Below, piece after piece: positions 1-9,498 of a DNA stretch of 64,000 nt. Position 1 is the stretch's first letter, and every line of letters begins with the position of its first letter. A program made the translations under genes and the position numbers. Where the stretch lies: the NCBI GenBank assembly GCA_011525295.1, contig WTGV01000059.1:186001-250000 (forward strand), read 5' to 3'. The notes below the pieces were generated by a model, which made no database searches, had not been told where the DNA came from, and worked only from the letters and a program-made list of their open reading frames with translations. This DNA comes from Pseudomonadales bacterium. GTDB taxonomy: Bacteria > Pseudomonadota > Gammaproteobacteria > Pseudomonadales > Azotimanducaceae.

Positions 1-84
1 CCGCATAATCAAGCGGTCCGACGACTTGATGAAGTACGCGCTGCACGTGAGTTAGACTTGAGCTGGTCTGGGGCTGACGGATAG
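1..84 (+). CDS. C-terminal end of an unrecognised protein (cut by window edge)
   Basis: An open frame runs from base 1 to a TAG stop at 82-84 and encodes the last 27 residues of a protein. The tail is charged (it contains VRRLDEVRAARELDL, which looks helical) and ends in SGADG. Nothing in it identifies a family. A gap of about 90 bases separates it from rppH, so the two need not share an operon. Confidence 0.5.
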   Translation, partial: PHNQAVRRLDEVRAARELDLSWSGADG

Positions 85-175
85 AGTCTAGCAATCGGTA
101 TCGAATTGCCGCGTACTCAAGGTATCGCTCAGGCGTAGTTCCCTATCGTTCTAGAGTTGCGAGGTTTACATTAAC

Positions 176-667
176 TTGACAGCTCTAACCCATCGACCAG
201 CAATTGGCATCATTGTGGTCAACGAGCGCGGTCAAGTGCTCGTAGCAAGACGCAATGACATGGAAAATCAATGGCAATTCCCGCAAGGCGGAATTGACTC
301 AAATGAAACTCCACAAGAGGCAGTATTTCGCGAGTTACTGGAAGAGACTGGTATTAATCAAAATAGTGTAGAGATTCTCGGGAACACTGAAAAGTACTTG
401 AAGTATGATTATCCTCCTATGGTGATGCAAGAATTGAATAGGAGCAAGACTTGGCGATATGATGGACAACAAGTTCAGTTCTTTCTCATACGATATTTCG
501 GCTCAGATGAGGCTATTGACGTTCAAAATGTACCGAAACCGGAGTTCGACGCATGGAAATGGGTGGACTATTGGGAACCATTGAATCTAATCGTCGAGTT
601 TAAGCGCGACATGTATGATCGGGCATTAACAGAACTAGTTCAAAATTTACCATTCGAGGTGAAATAA
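176..667 (+). CDS. rppH: RNA pyrophosphohydrolase RppH (Nudix)
   Basis: RppH removes pyrophosphate from the 5' end of triphosphorylated transcripts in the cytoplasm and so triggers RNase E-dependent mRNA decay. The 163-residue protein has a complete Nudix box at residues 38-60, starting GGID and ending with the metal-binding REL-EETGI segment. It begins RPAIGIIVVN, like the family. The start is TTG, with GAGG 11 bases upstream; the next Met is inside the domain, so TTG is the only sensible start. It lies 2 bp upstream of ptsP on the same strand, the rppH-ptsP pair known from gammaproteobacteria, so the two are probably co-transcribed. Confidence 0.95.
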   Translation: MTALTHRPAIGIIVVNERGQVLVARRNDMENQWQFPQGGIDSNETPQEAVFRELLEETGINQNSVEILGNTEKYLKYDYPPMVMQELNRSKTWRYDGQQVQFFLIRYFGSDEAIDVQNVPKPEFDAWKWVDYWEPLNLIVEFKRDMYDRALTELVQNLPFEVK

Positions 668-669
668 AA

Positions 670-2937
670 GTGTACGAGGCGATGATACGGCTTGCCCGCG
701 ACATCCTCGCGCAACCTGATTGGAGTAAGGTTGCCGCCATGGCGGTAGCGAGGATCGGCATGAATCTTGGTGTCGATTGTTGTTCGTTGTATGCTTTCGA
801 CCACACAACGGATAGCTTTCGTTTAATCGCACACGAAGGACCATTCTCCGATCAAATCCATCAATTGTCGTTACCTGAAAACACCGGCTTAGTAGGATTT
901 ATTGCAAAACGCGCTGAACCTCTGAACTTGCTTGATGCGTCTTCTCATCCTTCTTTCGTGAAGAATTCCGTCATCGCCGAATCAGATTTCAATGTGTTTC
1001 TTGGCGTCCCGATGGTCCATAATCGGAAATGCGTTGGAGTGCTCACGGTCCGCCGAGACACTCAAAGGTTCACCGACGAAGAAGAAGGATTTCTCACTTC
1101 GCTAGCGACGGCGTTGGCGTCCACGATTGCACATGCCATCGAGTTTGGGGAGATTGCGGCTACTCCAAACTATCATCGCCATAGGGTACAGAAAAAGTTT
1201 CGAGCAATACCTAGTTCACCAGGCTATCGTATCGGTACCGGTTTTGTTCTCTACGACGACTTGATGCTCGATGATGTTCCAGAACGGGAGACTGAAGAAC
1301 CAGAAGCAGAATTTCAGCGATTTTTGGTCGCGCTCAAAGCCGTTCGTGACCATAACGAAAAGATTTCACAATCGTTTGACGAACTCGATCCATTGCATCA
1401 GGAGATATTCAACGCGTACTTGCACATTCTCGACGACGAAACGATGGTGGAAGAAGTCAAGTGCGAAATCTTTGAGCAGGAGCAATGGGCGCCTGGTGCT
1501 GTGAAACGTGTGTTCGCCCGACATATCGTAACTTTAGAGGAGATCGAAGACTTCTATCTCGCCGAGCGCGGGGACATGTTACGCGACATTGCGGATCAAC
1601 TGTTAGAGAAACTTCAAAATATTCGGAGTCGCGATCGCAACAATCCACCTGCCAACGCAATCTTAATGGCCGAATACGTAACCGCGACCATGATCGCAGA
1701 AGTCGTACCCGAGAATATCATCGGCATTGTCTCAAAGACCGGATCTGCGAATTCGCATACTGCCATATTGGCGCGAGCATTGGGAATCCCTGCGGTAATG
1801 GGTGCAATGGATTTACCGTTGTTTGAAGCAGAAGAGTCCCCGATCGCACTTGACGGATCGAGCGGCGAAATCTATATTAATCCTACCTCTGAAACCCTCG
1901 ACCAATACAAGACACGCATTCAAGAAAGCGCCAGCTTTGATCGGGAACTTGAAGCACTGCGCGAACTGCCAGCAGAAACAACCGATGGACACAGAGTGCA
2001 AATCCAAGTCAATATAGGAATGTTAGAAGAGATTCAGCAAGCCCTTGACAATGGTGCAGAAGGAGTTGGACTATTTCGTACGGAAGTCCCGTTCGCGTCC
2101 AAAAAGCACTTTCCAACGGAAGCGCAGCAACGAGAAATCTATCGCCAGCACATGTTGGCGTTTGAACCCAAACCCGTGACCATGCGAATACTCGATATCG
2201 GCGGGGACAAGGAACTGCCCTACTTTCCTATTCGAGAGGAAAACCCCTATCTCGGCTGGCGTGGTATTCGGGTAACCCTCGATCATCCGGATATCTTTCT
2301 CGTTCAAGTTCGTGCAATGCTGAAAGCAAGTGATGAATTGCAAAGCGAACTACGAATTTTGTTGCCGATGATTTCCAATCTCGAAGAAGTTTGTTTCGCT
2401 AAGAATCTAGTCGATCAAGCCTTTCACGAGATCAAGGAAGAAGGCTTTACCGTACGACACCCCAAAGTCGGAGCAATGGTCGAAGTACCGGCGTTAGTTT
2501 TCCAAATTCGAGCTATCGCTGAGCAGGTCGACTTTCTCGCTGTGGGGTCAAATGACTTGACACAATACCTACTAGCGGTATCTCGTAGTAATGCTCGTGT
2601 CGTTGATCGCTACCGCGAATTTCACCCTTCCGTGTTGATCGCTTTGTACTCCATCGTTAGAGACGCACATCGGGCTGATACGCCAATCTCAATTTGTGGA
2701 GAAATGGCCGGTACAATTGAAGGTGCCGTATTACTACTTGCGATGGGGTTTGACTCGCTCTCAATGAATGCTACGCATATTCCAAGGGTTAAATGGTTAA
2801 TTCGAAACTTATCGTACAAGTCTTGCCAGCACTTGCTAGCAGAGGTATTAGCTATGGACGACGCGACCGAGATCGTTGAATTCGTTCGTAATCATCTCGA
2901 GCAAGCCGGTGTGGGCAAAGTACTAGCGGGTACATAA
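670..2937 (+). CDS. ptsP: Phosphoenolpyruvate-protein phosphotransferase PtsP (EI-Ntr)
   Basis: Enzyme I of the nitrogen phosphotransferase system takes phosphate from PEP and passes it to NPr, a regulatory rather than sugar-transport route. The 755-residue protein has an N-terminal GAF domain (about 15-160), the enzyme I N-terminal region, the phosphohistidine domain with His363 in TGSANSHTAI, and a C-terminal PEP-binding barrel containing GLFRTE, GGDKELPYF and ICGEMAG. Length and domain order match PtsP. The start is GTG two bases after the rppH stop. Its last 15 bases overlap the 3' end of the convergent NRDE gene. NPr and EIIA-Ntr are not in the window. Confidence 0.95.
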   Translation: MYEAMIRLARDILAQPDWSKVAAMAVARIGMNLGVDCCSLYAFDHTTDSFRLIAHEGPFSDQIHQLSLPENTGLVGFIAKRAEPLNLLDASSHPSFVKNSVIAESDFNVFLGVPMVHNRKCVGVLTVRRDTQRFTDEEEGFLTSLATALASTIAHAIEFGEIAATPNYHRHRVQKKFRAIPSSPGYRIGTGFVLYDDLMLDDVPERETEEPEAEFQRFLVALKAVRDHNEKISQSFDELDPLHQEIFNAYLHILDDETMVEEVKCEIFEQEQWAPGAVKRVFARHIVTLEEIEDFYLAERGDMLRDIADQLLEKLQNIRSRDRNNPPANAILMAEYVTATMIAEVVPENIIGIVSKTGSANSHTAILARALGIPAVMGAMDLPLFEAEESPIALDGSSGEIYINPTSETLDQYKTRIQESASFDRELEALRELPAETTDGHRVQIQVNIGMLEEIQQALDNGAEGVGLFRTEVPFASKKHFPTEAQQREIYRQHMLAFEPKPVTMRILDIGGDKELPYFPIREENPYLGWRGIRVTLDHPDIFLVQVRAMLKASDELQSELRILLPMISNLEEVCFAKNLVDQAFHEIKEEGFTVRHPKVGAMVEVPALVFQIRAIAEQVDFLAVGSNDLTQYLLAVSRSNARVVDRYREFHPSVLIALYSIVRDAHRADTPISICGEMAGTIEGAVLLLAMGFDSLSMNATHIPRVKWLIRNLSYKSCQHLLAEVLAMDDATEIVEFVRNHLEQAGVGKVLAGT

Positions 2938-3630
2938 CGCTATTTCTTCAGCAATCAGTGTCCCTACTTTTGCTCTTGGTCCGTATTGTTGTTCATTTAC
3001 AACAATGGTGGTTGTACTGAAGAATAGAGTCGTGCTAGAACGCGTTCCGTAAGTGTCTCCCATAACAAAAGCATCACCGTCTTGATATGGTTCTTTAGGT
3101 CCAAGCAACTCTAATAGCGAGTTGGCTTCGTGCTTGGTTGCCAATTGCTTAAATTGGCTGAATCCAGATTTAGCCCGCGGGGAGTTGTTGTCTAAATTTG
3201 CGTTGGTGAGCACGTGATAACCTGGATTGAATTCTGTAAAGAAATTCTCGTGATTGCTCCAAAACGCTAATTCAACTCCATCATATACGATCAAATTGCA
3301 CCCGCGGTATTCGCTGTACGGAATCGAACGCACATACTCCAGCGACTTGTTTTCCGTAAGAAGAAAGTCTCGTACCAACTCACCGCGTGAACGGTAGTCG
3401 GATGCTCGTTCTTCGTTCCGTGACCAGTTCGCCACAGCGGCGAATCGTCCAGTTGTAGTAACTCCCATCCAAGTACCCAGTTCCTCTAAGTCTCGGCCGC
3501 CAAAAATGTTTGGATGGTCCATCCAATAGTGAGCAGCATTTGTCGGGCGGGCGAAATATTCGTCTCGATTCGCTGCTACGATCAACGGGTACTTTTGGTC
3601 AACCTTGAACGCGAGAAGTATCAAGCACAC
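2923..3630 (-). CDS. NRDE/TANGO2-family protein
   Basis: The product is a 235-residue protein of the NRDE family, named for the Asn-Arg-Asp-Glu motif seen here in IVAANRDEYFARP. Members start with Met-Cys-Leu-Ile and resemble N-terminal-nucleophile hydrolases; animal TANGO2 is a member and the bacterial role is not settled. I chose GTG at 3630, which gives VCLILLAF at the N-terminus and has GGAG eight bases upstream. The open frame extends 20 codons further, but that extension would bury the conserved Cys2. It is convergent with ptsP and overlaps it by 15 bp. Its promoter must lie in the 155-bp region shared with lgt. Confidence 0.85.
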   Translation of the reverse strand: MCLILLAFKVDQKYPLIVAANRDEYFARPTNAAHYWMDHPNIFGGRDLEELGTWMGVTTTGRFAAVANWSRNEERASDYRSRGELVRDFLLTENKSLEYVRSIPYSEYRGCNLIVYDGVELAFWSNHENFFTEFNPGYHVLTNANLDNNSPRAKSGFSQFKQLATKHEANSLLELLGPKEPYQDGDAFVMGDTYGTRSSTTLFFSTTTIVVNEQQYGPRAKVGTLIAEEIALCTR

Positions 3631-3785
3631 AGATTCAACTCCATTCAAATTTAGTGTGAACAGGGCAATCCAGAGATCGAGAAGTAACAATCTCGTATTT
3701 CAATTACAATTTCTTCATGTAATAAATTTACGTCCAATTTTTTCAAATTTTCGGTGTCAAAACACCGCACTATGAAAGAGATCCG

Positions 3786-4619
3786 TTGAACTATCCAGAT
3801 ATAAATCCAATAATTTTTTCTCTTGGACCGATTTCCTTTCGTTGGTACGGACTACTTTACGTCGTTGCTTTTGTCGTTTGTTATACCCTAGGCCGAAAGC
3901 GACTAAAAACTCATTCTAACTTAACTGTCCAGCAATGGAATGACCTACTGTTTTGGGGCATCGTCGGTACGCTCCTTGGCGGTCGGTTTGGTTTCGTTCT
4001 GTTCTATGGTTTTGACAAATTCTTAACCGATCCGCTCTGGGCAGTGAAGGTCTGGGAAGGCGGTATGTCGTTTCATGGCGGTGTCATCGGAGTAGCAACT
4101 GCGATCCTCTTGTGGTGCAAGATAAATAAGACTGCTTTCTTAAGTGTAACTGACGTTGTCGTTCCGGTTGTGCCCATCGGTATCGGAATCGGTCGGTTGG
4201 GAAACTTCATTAACACTGAGTTGCCTGGACGTGTAACAGAGAGCTTTTTGGGAGTGCATTTTCCCTGCCACGCTGTTGCAGGTCTCAATCCTACCTGTGT
4301 AGGTGAATACGAAAACTTGACGCGCCACGTCTCAAGTTTGTATCAAGCTTTCGTGACCGGGGTAGTCGTTTTTGGTCTATTGTGGTGGTTCTCTCGAAAA
4401 CAGAGAAATCGTGGTATCGTCAGCGGCATGTTCCTCCTGTTATACGGTGTCGGACGATGTTTTACAGAGACGTTTCGCGAACCCGATGTTGAACTTGGAT
4501 TCATCGCAGGAAACTGGCTCACCATGGGACAATTACTCTCAATTCCAATGATTCTGATTGGCGGCTTACTGCTAATTCCCACAGTCAATCAAAATTTAAC
4601 GGATCGCTCTAAACCATGA
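3786..4619 (+). CDS. lgt: Prolipoprotein diacylglyceryl transferase Lgt
   Basis: Lgt transfers diacylglycerol from phosphatidylglycerol to the lipobox cysteine of prolipoproteins in the inner membrane, the first step of lipoprotein maturation. The 277-residue protein has several hydrophobic segments and the Lgt signature [14 protein letters not shown] around residues 136-149. The N-terminus ([15 protein letters not shown]) matches the family. The start is TTG with a purine-rich AAAGAGA a few bases upstream. Its stop overlaps the thyA start in ATGA, implying translational coupling. The window encodes several likely substrates, including the subtilase, the Sel1 protein and LptM. Confidence 0.95.
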   Translation: MNYPDINPIIFSLGPISFRWYGLLYVVAFVVCYTLGRKRLKTHSNLTVQQWNDLLFWGIVGTLLGGRFGFVLFYGFDKFLTDPLWAVKVWEGGMSFHGGVIGVATAILLWCKINKTAFLSVTDVVVPVVPIGIGIGRLGNFINTELPGRVTESFLGVHFPCHAVAGLNPTCVGEYENLTRHVSSLYQAFVTGVVVFGLLWWFSRKQRNRGIVSGMFLLLYGVGRCFTETFREPDVELGFIAGNWLTMGQLLSIPMILIGGLLLIPTVNQNLTDRSKP

Positions 4620-5410
4620 AACAGTATCTTGAATTACTGCAAAGAATTGTCGATGAAGGCGTACCAAAAGAAGATCGAACTGGGACGGGCACTCTGTCTG
4701 TTTTTGGGCATCAATTTCGGGTCGATCTAAGTGATGGATTCCCGTTAGTAACCACCAAAAAGATGTTTGTTCGCGGAATCGTGCATGAATTACTCTGGTT
4801 ATTGTCGGGCTCTTCAAACATCCGTTATCTTCAAGAGAACAATGTTCATATTTGGGATGAATGGGCAGATGAAAATGGAGACTTAGGCCCCGTTTACGGC
4901 TATCAATGGCGCTCGTGGCCATGCGCGAACGGTGAATTTATTGATCAAATTTCACGGGTTGTCGATTCTATTCGTACGAATCCGTCTTCGCGACGTCATT
5001 TGGTCTCAGCCTGGAATGTTGAATATATCGACAAGATGGCTCTGCCACCATGCCACACTTTTTTTCAGTTCTACGTTGCGCAAGATAGGTTGTCCTGCCA
5101 ACTTTATCAAAGAAGCGCCGACATCTTCTTGGGGGTACCCTTCAATATCGCAAGTTATTCTCTGCTCACACACATGGTCGCTCAGGTAACCAATTTAGAG
5201 CCAGGTGAATTTGTCCACACCTTCGGTGACGCACACTTGTATGTAAATCACTTGGAACAAACGAAAGCACAATTAGAGCGCGAACCTCTTGAACTGCCGC
5301 AACTGGAACTCAATCCCGCGATTACCGATCTGTTTGAGTTTCGATACGAGGACTTTCGAATCGTTAATTACACCAGCCACGAAGTCCTGAAAGCAGACAT
5401 TTCCGTGTAA
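4616..5410 (+). CDS. thyA: Thymidylate synthase ThyA
   Basis: ThyA methylates dUMP to dTMP using methylenetetrahydrofolate, producing dihydrofolate. The protein has 264 residues, the usual length for the short bacterial form. The catalytic cysteine is Cys146 in [22 protein letters not shown] near residue 22, the arginine pair in [11 protein letters not shown] and [12 protein letters not shown] are the expected substrate-binding segments. It overlaps lgt by four bases (ATGA), the usual lgt-thyA arrangement, and is followed after 266 bp by folA, which recycles its dihydrofolate product. Confidence 0.97.
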   Translation: MKQYLELLQRIVDEGVPKEDRTGTGTLSVFGHQFRVDLSDGFPLVTTKKMFVRGIVHELLWLLSGSSNIRYLQENNVHIWDEWADENGDLGPVYGYQWRSWPCANGEFIDQISRVVDSIRTNPSSRRHLVSAWNVEYIDKMALPPCHTFFQFYVAQDRLSCQLYQRSADIFLGVPFNIASYSLLTHMVAQVTNLEPGEFVHTFGDAHLYVNHLEQTKAQLEREPLELPQLELNPAITDLFEFRYEDFRIVNYTSHEVLKADISV

Positions 5411-5676
5411 CGACGGCTCTGGAACAATGCAAATTACCGAGTCAGGCGTAGCCCGCAAACCACTCAAATTATCTAACCCTTACCCGTACAAGCTCTACGC
5501 AGTCCCACGACGATTTCCAAGGATCGATACAGTTGGCAGGACTCTCGGAGGCCTACTTTAGATCGTGTTAGGACTACTCGTGCCGTTGATCTTCATCGAA
5601 AAGAGGTGCAATGTTAGCGAGTGGGTGAATCATACTTCCCACAAGTTGTGCGCTAGCAATGCTCTGTGAATAGGTC

Positions 5677-6180
5677 GTGATCATTTCTCTCATTTGGGCT
5701 ATGTCTCGCAATCGAGTGATAGGTCGCAACAATAAATTACCTTGGAAGCTCCCAAACGAGCTCAAGTATTTCAAAGACCGGACGCTAGGCAAGCCAGTGA
5801 TTATGGGTCGTAAAACCTTTGAGTCGATGCCGTCGCCCCTCTCAAATCGATTGAATATAGTTTTGACACGTACAGCACAGAACTTGAACAAGGCAGTCGT
5901 CGTTCACTCACTCAAAGAAGCATTGGATCACGCGAAAAAACATTGTGATGAGAACGAAATTGAAGAATGTTTTGTAATTGGGGGTACAAGTGTGTACGCA
6001 GAAGCATTACCACATGCACAGAGGTTGTACGCAACAACTGTGAACACTGAGATTCAGGGCGATGCCTACTTTCCAATATATGACGAAAGCCAATGGACCA
6101 TTGTCGCAGAAACCCATCATCCTCAGGATTCAGAGCACGTTTACTCGTACGACATTAGTCGATATGAACGAACTCGCTAA
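5677..6180 (+). CDS. folA: Dihydrofolate reductase FolA
   Basis: FolA reduces dihydrofolate to tetrahydrofolate with NADPH, regenerating the cofactor oxidised by ThyA. The 167-residue protein starts [16 protein letters not shown] and continues [14 protein letters not shown]; the residue aligned with the catalytic Asp27 of E. coli is Glu28, an acidic substitution known in the family. The NADP-binding GRKTFESMP and the later [12 protein letters not shown] are present. The start is GTG; the Shine-Dalgarno is weak. The stop codon overlaps the stop of convergent dapD in the tetranucleotide CTAA. Confidence 0.95.
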   Translation: MIISLIWAMSRNRVIGRNNKLPWKLPNELKYFKDRTLGKPVIMGRKTFESMPSPLSNRLNIVLTRTAQNLNKAVVVHSLKEALDHAKKHCDENEIEECFVIGGTSVYAEALPHAQRLYATTVNTEIQGDAYFPIYDESQWTIVAETHHPQDSEHVYSYDISRYERTR

Positions 6181-7010
6181 TCGCGCAGTAGCTCGTTAAT
6201 CGACGTCTTTGCCCGTGTATTTTCGTCAACCTTCTTAATGATTACCGCGCAGTACAAGTTGGGATTCGATCCACTGACGTTTTGATTCTGCATCGGAAGC
6301 GTACCCGGTACAACTACCGAGTACGCCGGTATGCGACCACGAAGAATCTGACCTGATTGCGCGTCGTAAATCTTCGTCGATGCTCCAATGAAAACTCCCA
6401 TCGAAAGCACTGAACCCTCCTCGACAATTACACCCTCCACAACTTCTGAGCGGGCACCGATAAAACAGTTGTCTTCGACTATCACTGGATTAGCCTGTAG
6501 TGGTTCGAGTACTCCACCGATACCGGTACCTCCCGAAATGTGGCAGTTCTCTCCGATCTGAGCACAAGATCCTACGGTTGCCCAAGTGTCAATCATCGTA
6601 CCACGACCAATATGAGCGCCAACGTTGACGAAGCATGGCATGAGTACGACATTAGGTGCGATGTATGCTGAGCGACGCACGAAAGCACCAGGAACAGCAC
6701 GAAAACCTCGTGAACTGAATTTTTTCGAATCCCATCCAGAAAACTTAGAAGGTACTTTGTCCCACCACGATAAAGCGTCGTTCTGTGTAGCAACACGCTC
6801 AACCGGATTGAGGACAAAACTCAGCAACACAGTTTTTTTTAACCATTGATGAACAACCCATTCACCTAAGAGTTTTTCGGCAACCCTCAAAGTACCGTTG
6901 TCGAGTGCTGCTAAAGTCTCGTCAACCGCACAACGCACGGGACCTTCGGTAGCTGCAGAGTACTTGTCTCGTTCTTCCCAAGCTCGATTGATTAGTTGTT
7001 CGTTGTTCAA
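6177..7010 (-). CDS. dapD: Tetrahydrodipicolinate N-succinyltransferase DapD
   Basis: DapD transfers succinyl from succinyl-CoA to tetrahydrodipicolinate in the succinylase branch of lysine and diaminopimelate synthesis. The C-terminal half carries the left-handed beta-helix hexapeptide repeats (for example [20 protein letters not shown]) with [14 protein letters not shown] start at TTG 7010, giving 277 residues beginning [13 protein letters not shown], close to the 274 of E. coli; AAGGAAG lies six bases upstream. The open frame also contains a TTG ten codons earlier at 7040 without a ribosome site. Alone on its strand; the promoter is shared with divergent fabV. DapF is encoded later in this window. 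Confidence 0.93.
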   Translation of the reverse strand: MNNEQLINRAWEERDKYSAATEGPVRCAVDETLAALDNGTLRVAEKLLGEWVVHQWLKKTVLLSFVLNPVERVATQNDALSWWDKVPSKFSGWDSKKFSSRGFRAVPGAFVRRSAYIAPNVVLMPCFVNVGAHIGRGTMIDTWATVGSCAQIGENCHISGGTGIGGVLEPLQANPVIVEDNCFIGARSEVVEGVIVEEGSVLSMGVFIGASTKIYDAQSGQILRGRIPAYSVVVPGTLPMQNQNVSGSNPNLYCAVIIKKVDENTRAKTSINELLRD

Positions 7011-7202
7011 ACTAGTCTTCCTTTTGAAAATCTGATCCAACAGATGAAATTATGTGGGTTCCGACAAATCTGTATTGACACTATTCTCAATTTGATTCGT
7101 CAATTTTGTACATCACCTTTTACACTTGGTGGCTGTCGCCCAAGGTGCATGTCCAACGATAGTACCTCACAGAATTCTTCATCTTTAGAATAGGGAATCC
7201 TG

Positions 7203-8393
7203 ATGATTGTGAAACCAAGAATTCGTGGCTTTATCTGTACCACCGCACATCCAACTGGATGTGCCAAGAATGTTCAAGACCAAGTGAATTACGTGCGTGG
7301 GAGACCGCAAGTAAAGGGTTCGTCCAACGCTCTAATAGTCGGATGTTCCGCCGGATACGGTTTAGCCTCGCGCGTTTCAGCGGCTTTTGGCTGCGGAGCA
7401 AACACCATTGGGGTGTCATTTGAGAAAGAACCTACCGAAAGAAAAACTGGTTCCGCGGGTTGGTACAACAACTTTGCATTTGATCAGCTAGCAAGTTCAA
7501 CTAATCTGTTCTCACACACGATCAATGACGACGCGTTTGCTGACCATACGAAAGCTGAAGTGATAAAAGCTATTCGGAACAATACTGGTTCAATTGATCT
7601 ACTAATTTACAGCCTCGCGGCACCCATCCGTACGCACCCGAAAACGGGTGAAGTGTTTCGGTCGACGATCAAACCCATCGGGCAAACCATGAGCTCGCGC
7701 ACACTAAAGCTCGATGTGTTGACTGGGAATTGTGAAGTCGCAGAGATCGACATTGAGGAAGCGACAGATGAAGAAATACGATCAACGACCGCGGTCATGG
7801 GCGGAGAAGATTGGGAATATTGGATCGAAGTGCTTGCTGAGGCTGGAGTACTGGCCAAAAACTTTAAAACCGTTGCTTACACCTATTTAGGTAATGAGCT
7901 CACGTGGCCGATTTATCGTGGGGGAACGATCGGAAAAGCTAAAGAACACCTCGACGAGACTTGTCAAAAACTGAATCAACGATTTGGTCAATCTGGATTC
8001 GAAGCATCCATCGCAGTTCTCAAAGCAGTCGTTACCCAAGCGAGCACCGCGATCCCAGTAGTCCCGTTGTACTTTTCAATCTTGTTTCGAGAGATGAAAG
8101 CAAGGGGTACTCACGAAGACTGTATTGATCACATCCATCGACTCTTTCATGAGCAACTATATCAAGAACCGCGAAGAGAAGATGGCTCCGGACGAATTCG
8201 TATGGATAACTATGAACTCGACGAAGCAGTTCAGGCTAATGTTGCGAAGAGCTGGGAACAGATCAATTCGGAAAACGTCTTTGAACTTGCCGATGTCAGC
8301 GGATTTCGGGCAGACTTCTTGCGACTGTTCGGTTTTGGACACCCTGAAGTCGATTACGACGCGGAGGTTAACCCGGTCCCGTCGCACGGATGA
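7203..8393 (+). CDS. fabV: Enoyl-ACP reductase FabV
   Basis: FabV performs the last reduction of each fatty-acid elongation cycle, NADH-dependent reduction of trans-2-enoyl thioesters. The 396-residue protein opens with IVKPRIRGFICTTAHPTGC, has a nucleotide-binding GCSAGYGLASR near 48-57, and the FabV active-site pair Tyr238-x8-Lys247 (YRGGTIGKAK). The long spacing and about 400-residue length distinguish it from FabI. FabV enzymes are known to be insensitive to triclosan; that is family knowledge, not shown here. AGGGA eight bases before ATG serves as ribosome site. Overlaps hemE by ATGA. Confidence 0.95.
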   Translation: MIVKPRIRGFICTTAHPTGCAKNVQDQVNYVRGRPQVKGSSNALIVGCSAGYGLASRVSAAFGCGANTIGVSFEKEPTERKTGSAGWYNNFAFDQLASSTNLFSHTINDDAFADHTKAEVIKAIRNNTGSIDLLIYSLAAPIRTHPKTGEVFRSTIKPIGQTMSSRTLKLDVLTGNCEVAEIDIEEATDEEIRSTTAVMGGEDWEYWIEVLAEAGVLAKNFKTVAYTYLGNELTWPIYRGGTIGKAKEHLDETCQKLNQRFGQSGFEASIAVLKAVVTQASTAIPVVPLYFSILFREMKARGTHEDCIDHIHRLFHEQLYQEPRREDGSGRIRMDNYELDEAVQANVAKSWEQINSENVFELADVSGFRADFLRLFGFGHPEVDYDAEVNPVPSHG

Positions 8394-9427
8394 TTGAACG
8401 GCCTCGCGACACGACATTTTTAAAGGCTTGTCGAGGAGAACCCACAGAATATACACCGATTTGGTTAAACCGTCAGGCGGGACGGTACATGCCGGAATAT
8501 CGGGCTGTCAAAGGCAAAACCAAGAGTCTAGACTTCTTTACAAATCCTGATTTAGCAGCAAGAGTCACTTTGGACGCGCAGCGGATTCTTGGCGTTGACG
8601 CGGCAATCGTCTTTGCTGACCTACTACCGATGCTCCATCCAATGGGATTGGAGTTGGATTACTTTGAAGGTGTGGGTCCTCGTTTCGCCAATCCTATCCG
8701 TGAACCTCGCGATAGCTCGAGTTTGCGGAGATTGGAAGCTGAAGAAGATTGCGGATACATTGCACTGACCATTCAAAATGTTTTAGAAGATCTTCCCACC
8801 GACGTCAGTCTGATTGGTTTTGCCGGGGCTCCCTTTACGCTTGCAGCTTACGCTATCGAAGGTCAGGGATCACATCATTTCCAGAATGTGAGAAAGTTCA
8901 TGTATCAGTATCCCAAAAGTTGGTCCGAACTTCTTGAGAAGATTACTCTGTCGATAATCGACTATGTGAATCTCCAAGTTCGAGCCGGTGTGGATGCAAT
9001 TCAAATATTCGACAGTTGGGTCGGATGTCTAGGTACGAAAGAGTATCAAACTTATGTCTTCCCCTTTACCCAGCAACTGTTCCGTGGCATTGATGACACA
9101 ATACCAAGAATTTATTTCGGTACGGGTAACACGCATTTACTAAAGATCATGTATGAAACGGGTCCCGATGTTCTTGCACTCGATTGGCGACCCCGACTGA
9201 TAGAAGTGTGGGAAGACTTACAGTGCAGAGCAATTCAGGGTAACATGGATCCAATCGCGTTATGTGCAGATGAGAAGGTGGTTATTGAGCATGCTCAACG
9301 AATCCTTTCTGACGTTGCCGCAAAACCTGGGCACATTTTCAACTTGGGACATGGAATAATTCCATCGACACCCGTTGAGAACGTTAAACGTCTAGTCGAC
9401 TATGTTCAGTCTTCCACGTTCCGATAG
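8390..9427 (+). CDS. hemE: Uroporphyrinogen decarboxylase HemE
   Basis: HemE removes four acetate carboxyls from uroporphyrinogen III to give coproporphyrinogen III. The 345-residue protein has the N-terminal signature PIWLNRQAGRYMPEYRAV with the substrate-binding arginines, the invariant aspartate in FADLLPM, and IGFAGAPFTLAAY. The ATG overlaps the fabV stop (ATGA), so the two are translationally coupled. The preceding steps HemB, HemC and HemD are encoded 45 kb further on in this window, so the haem genes are in at least two clusters. Confidence 0.97.
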   Translation: MIERPRDTTFLKACRGEPTEYTPIWLNRQAGRYMPEYRAVKGKTKSLDFFTNPDLAARVTLDAQRILGVDAAIVFADLLPMLHPMGLELDYFEGVGPRFANPIREPRDSSSLRRLEAEEDCGYIALTIQNVLEDLPTDVSLIGFAGAPFTLAAYAIEGQGSHHFQNVRKFMYQYPKSWSELLEKITLSIIDYVNLQVRAGVDAIQIFDSWVGCLGTKEYQTYVFPFTQQLFRGIDDTIPRIYFGTGNTHLLKIMYETGPDVLALDWRPRLIEVWEDLQCRAIQGNMDPIALCADEKVVIEHAQRILSDVAAKPGHIFNLGHGIIPSTPVENVKRLVDYVQSSTFR

Positions 9428-9498
9428 AGCAAGCACAGAAGTCTTCACATTCTCTGAATGTTCCCGATGATTGATATGTCGATTTTTGTCGGTTGCTG

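Noticed and set aside
670..2937. Several long frames antisense to ptsP
   Set aside because: They overlap a clearly conserved gene and have no family features.
5427..5561. 44-codon ATG frame between thyA and folA
   Set aside because: No ribosome site, unlike any family I know, and Arg/Pro/Leu-rich composition consistent with chance.
7074..7104. TTGACA promoter box and ATTGAC/GTCAAT inverted repeat between dapD and fabV
   Set aside because: No -10 box at a valid distance on either strand, and six-base arms 19 bases apart are weak.
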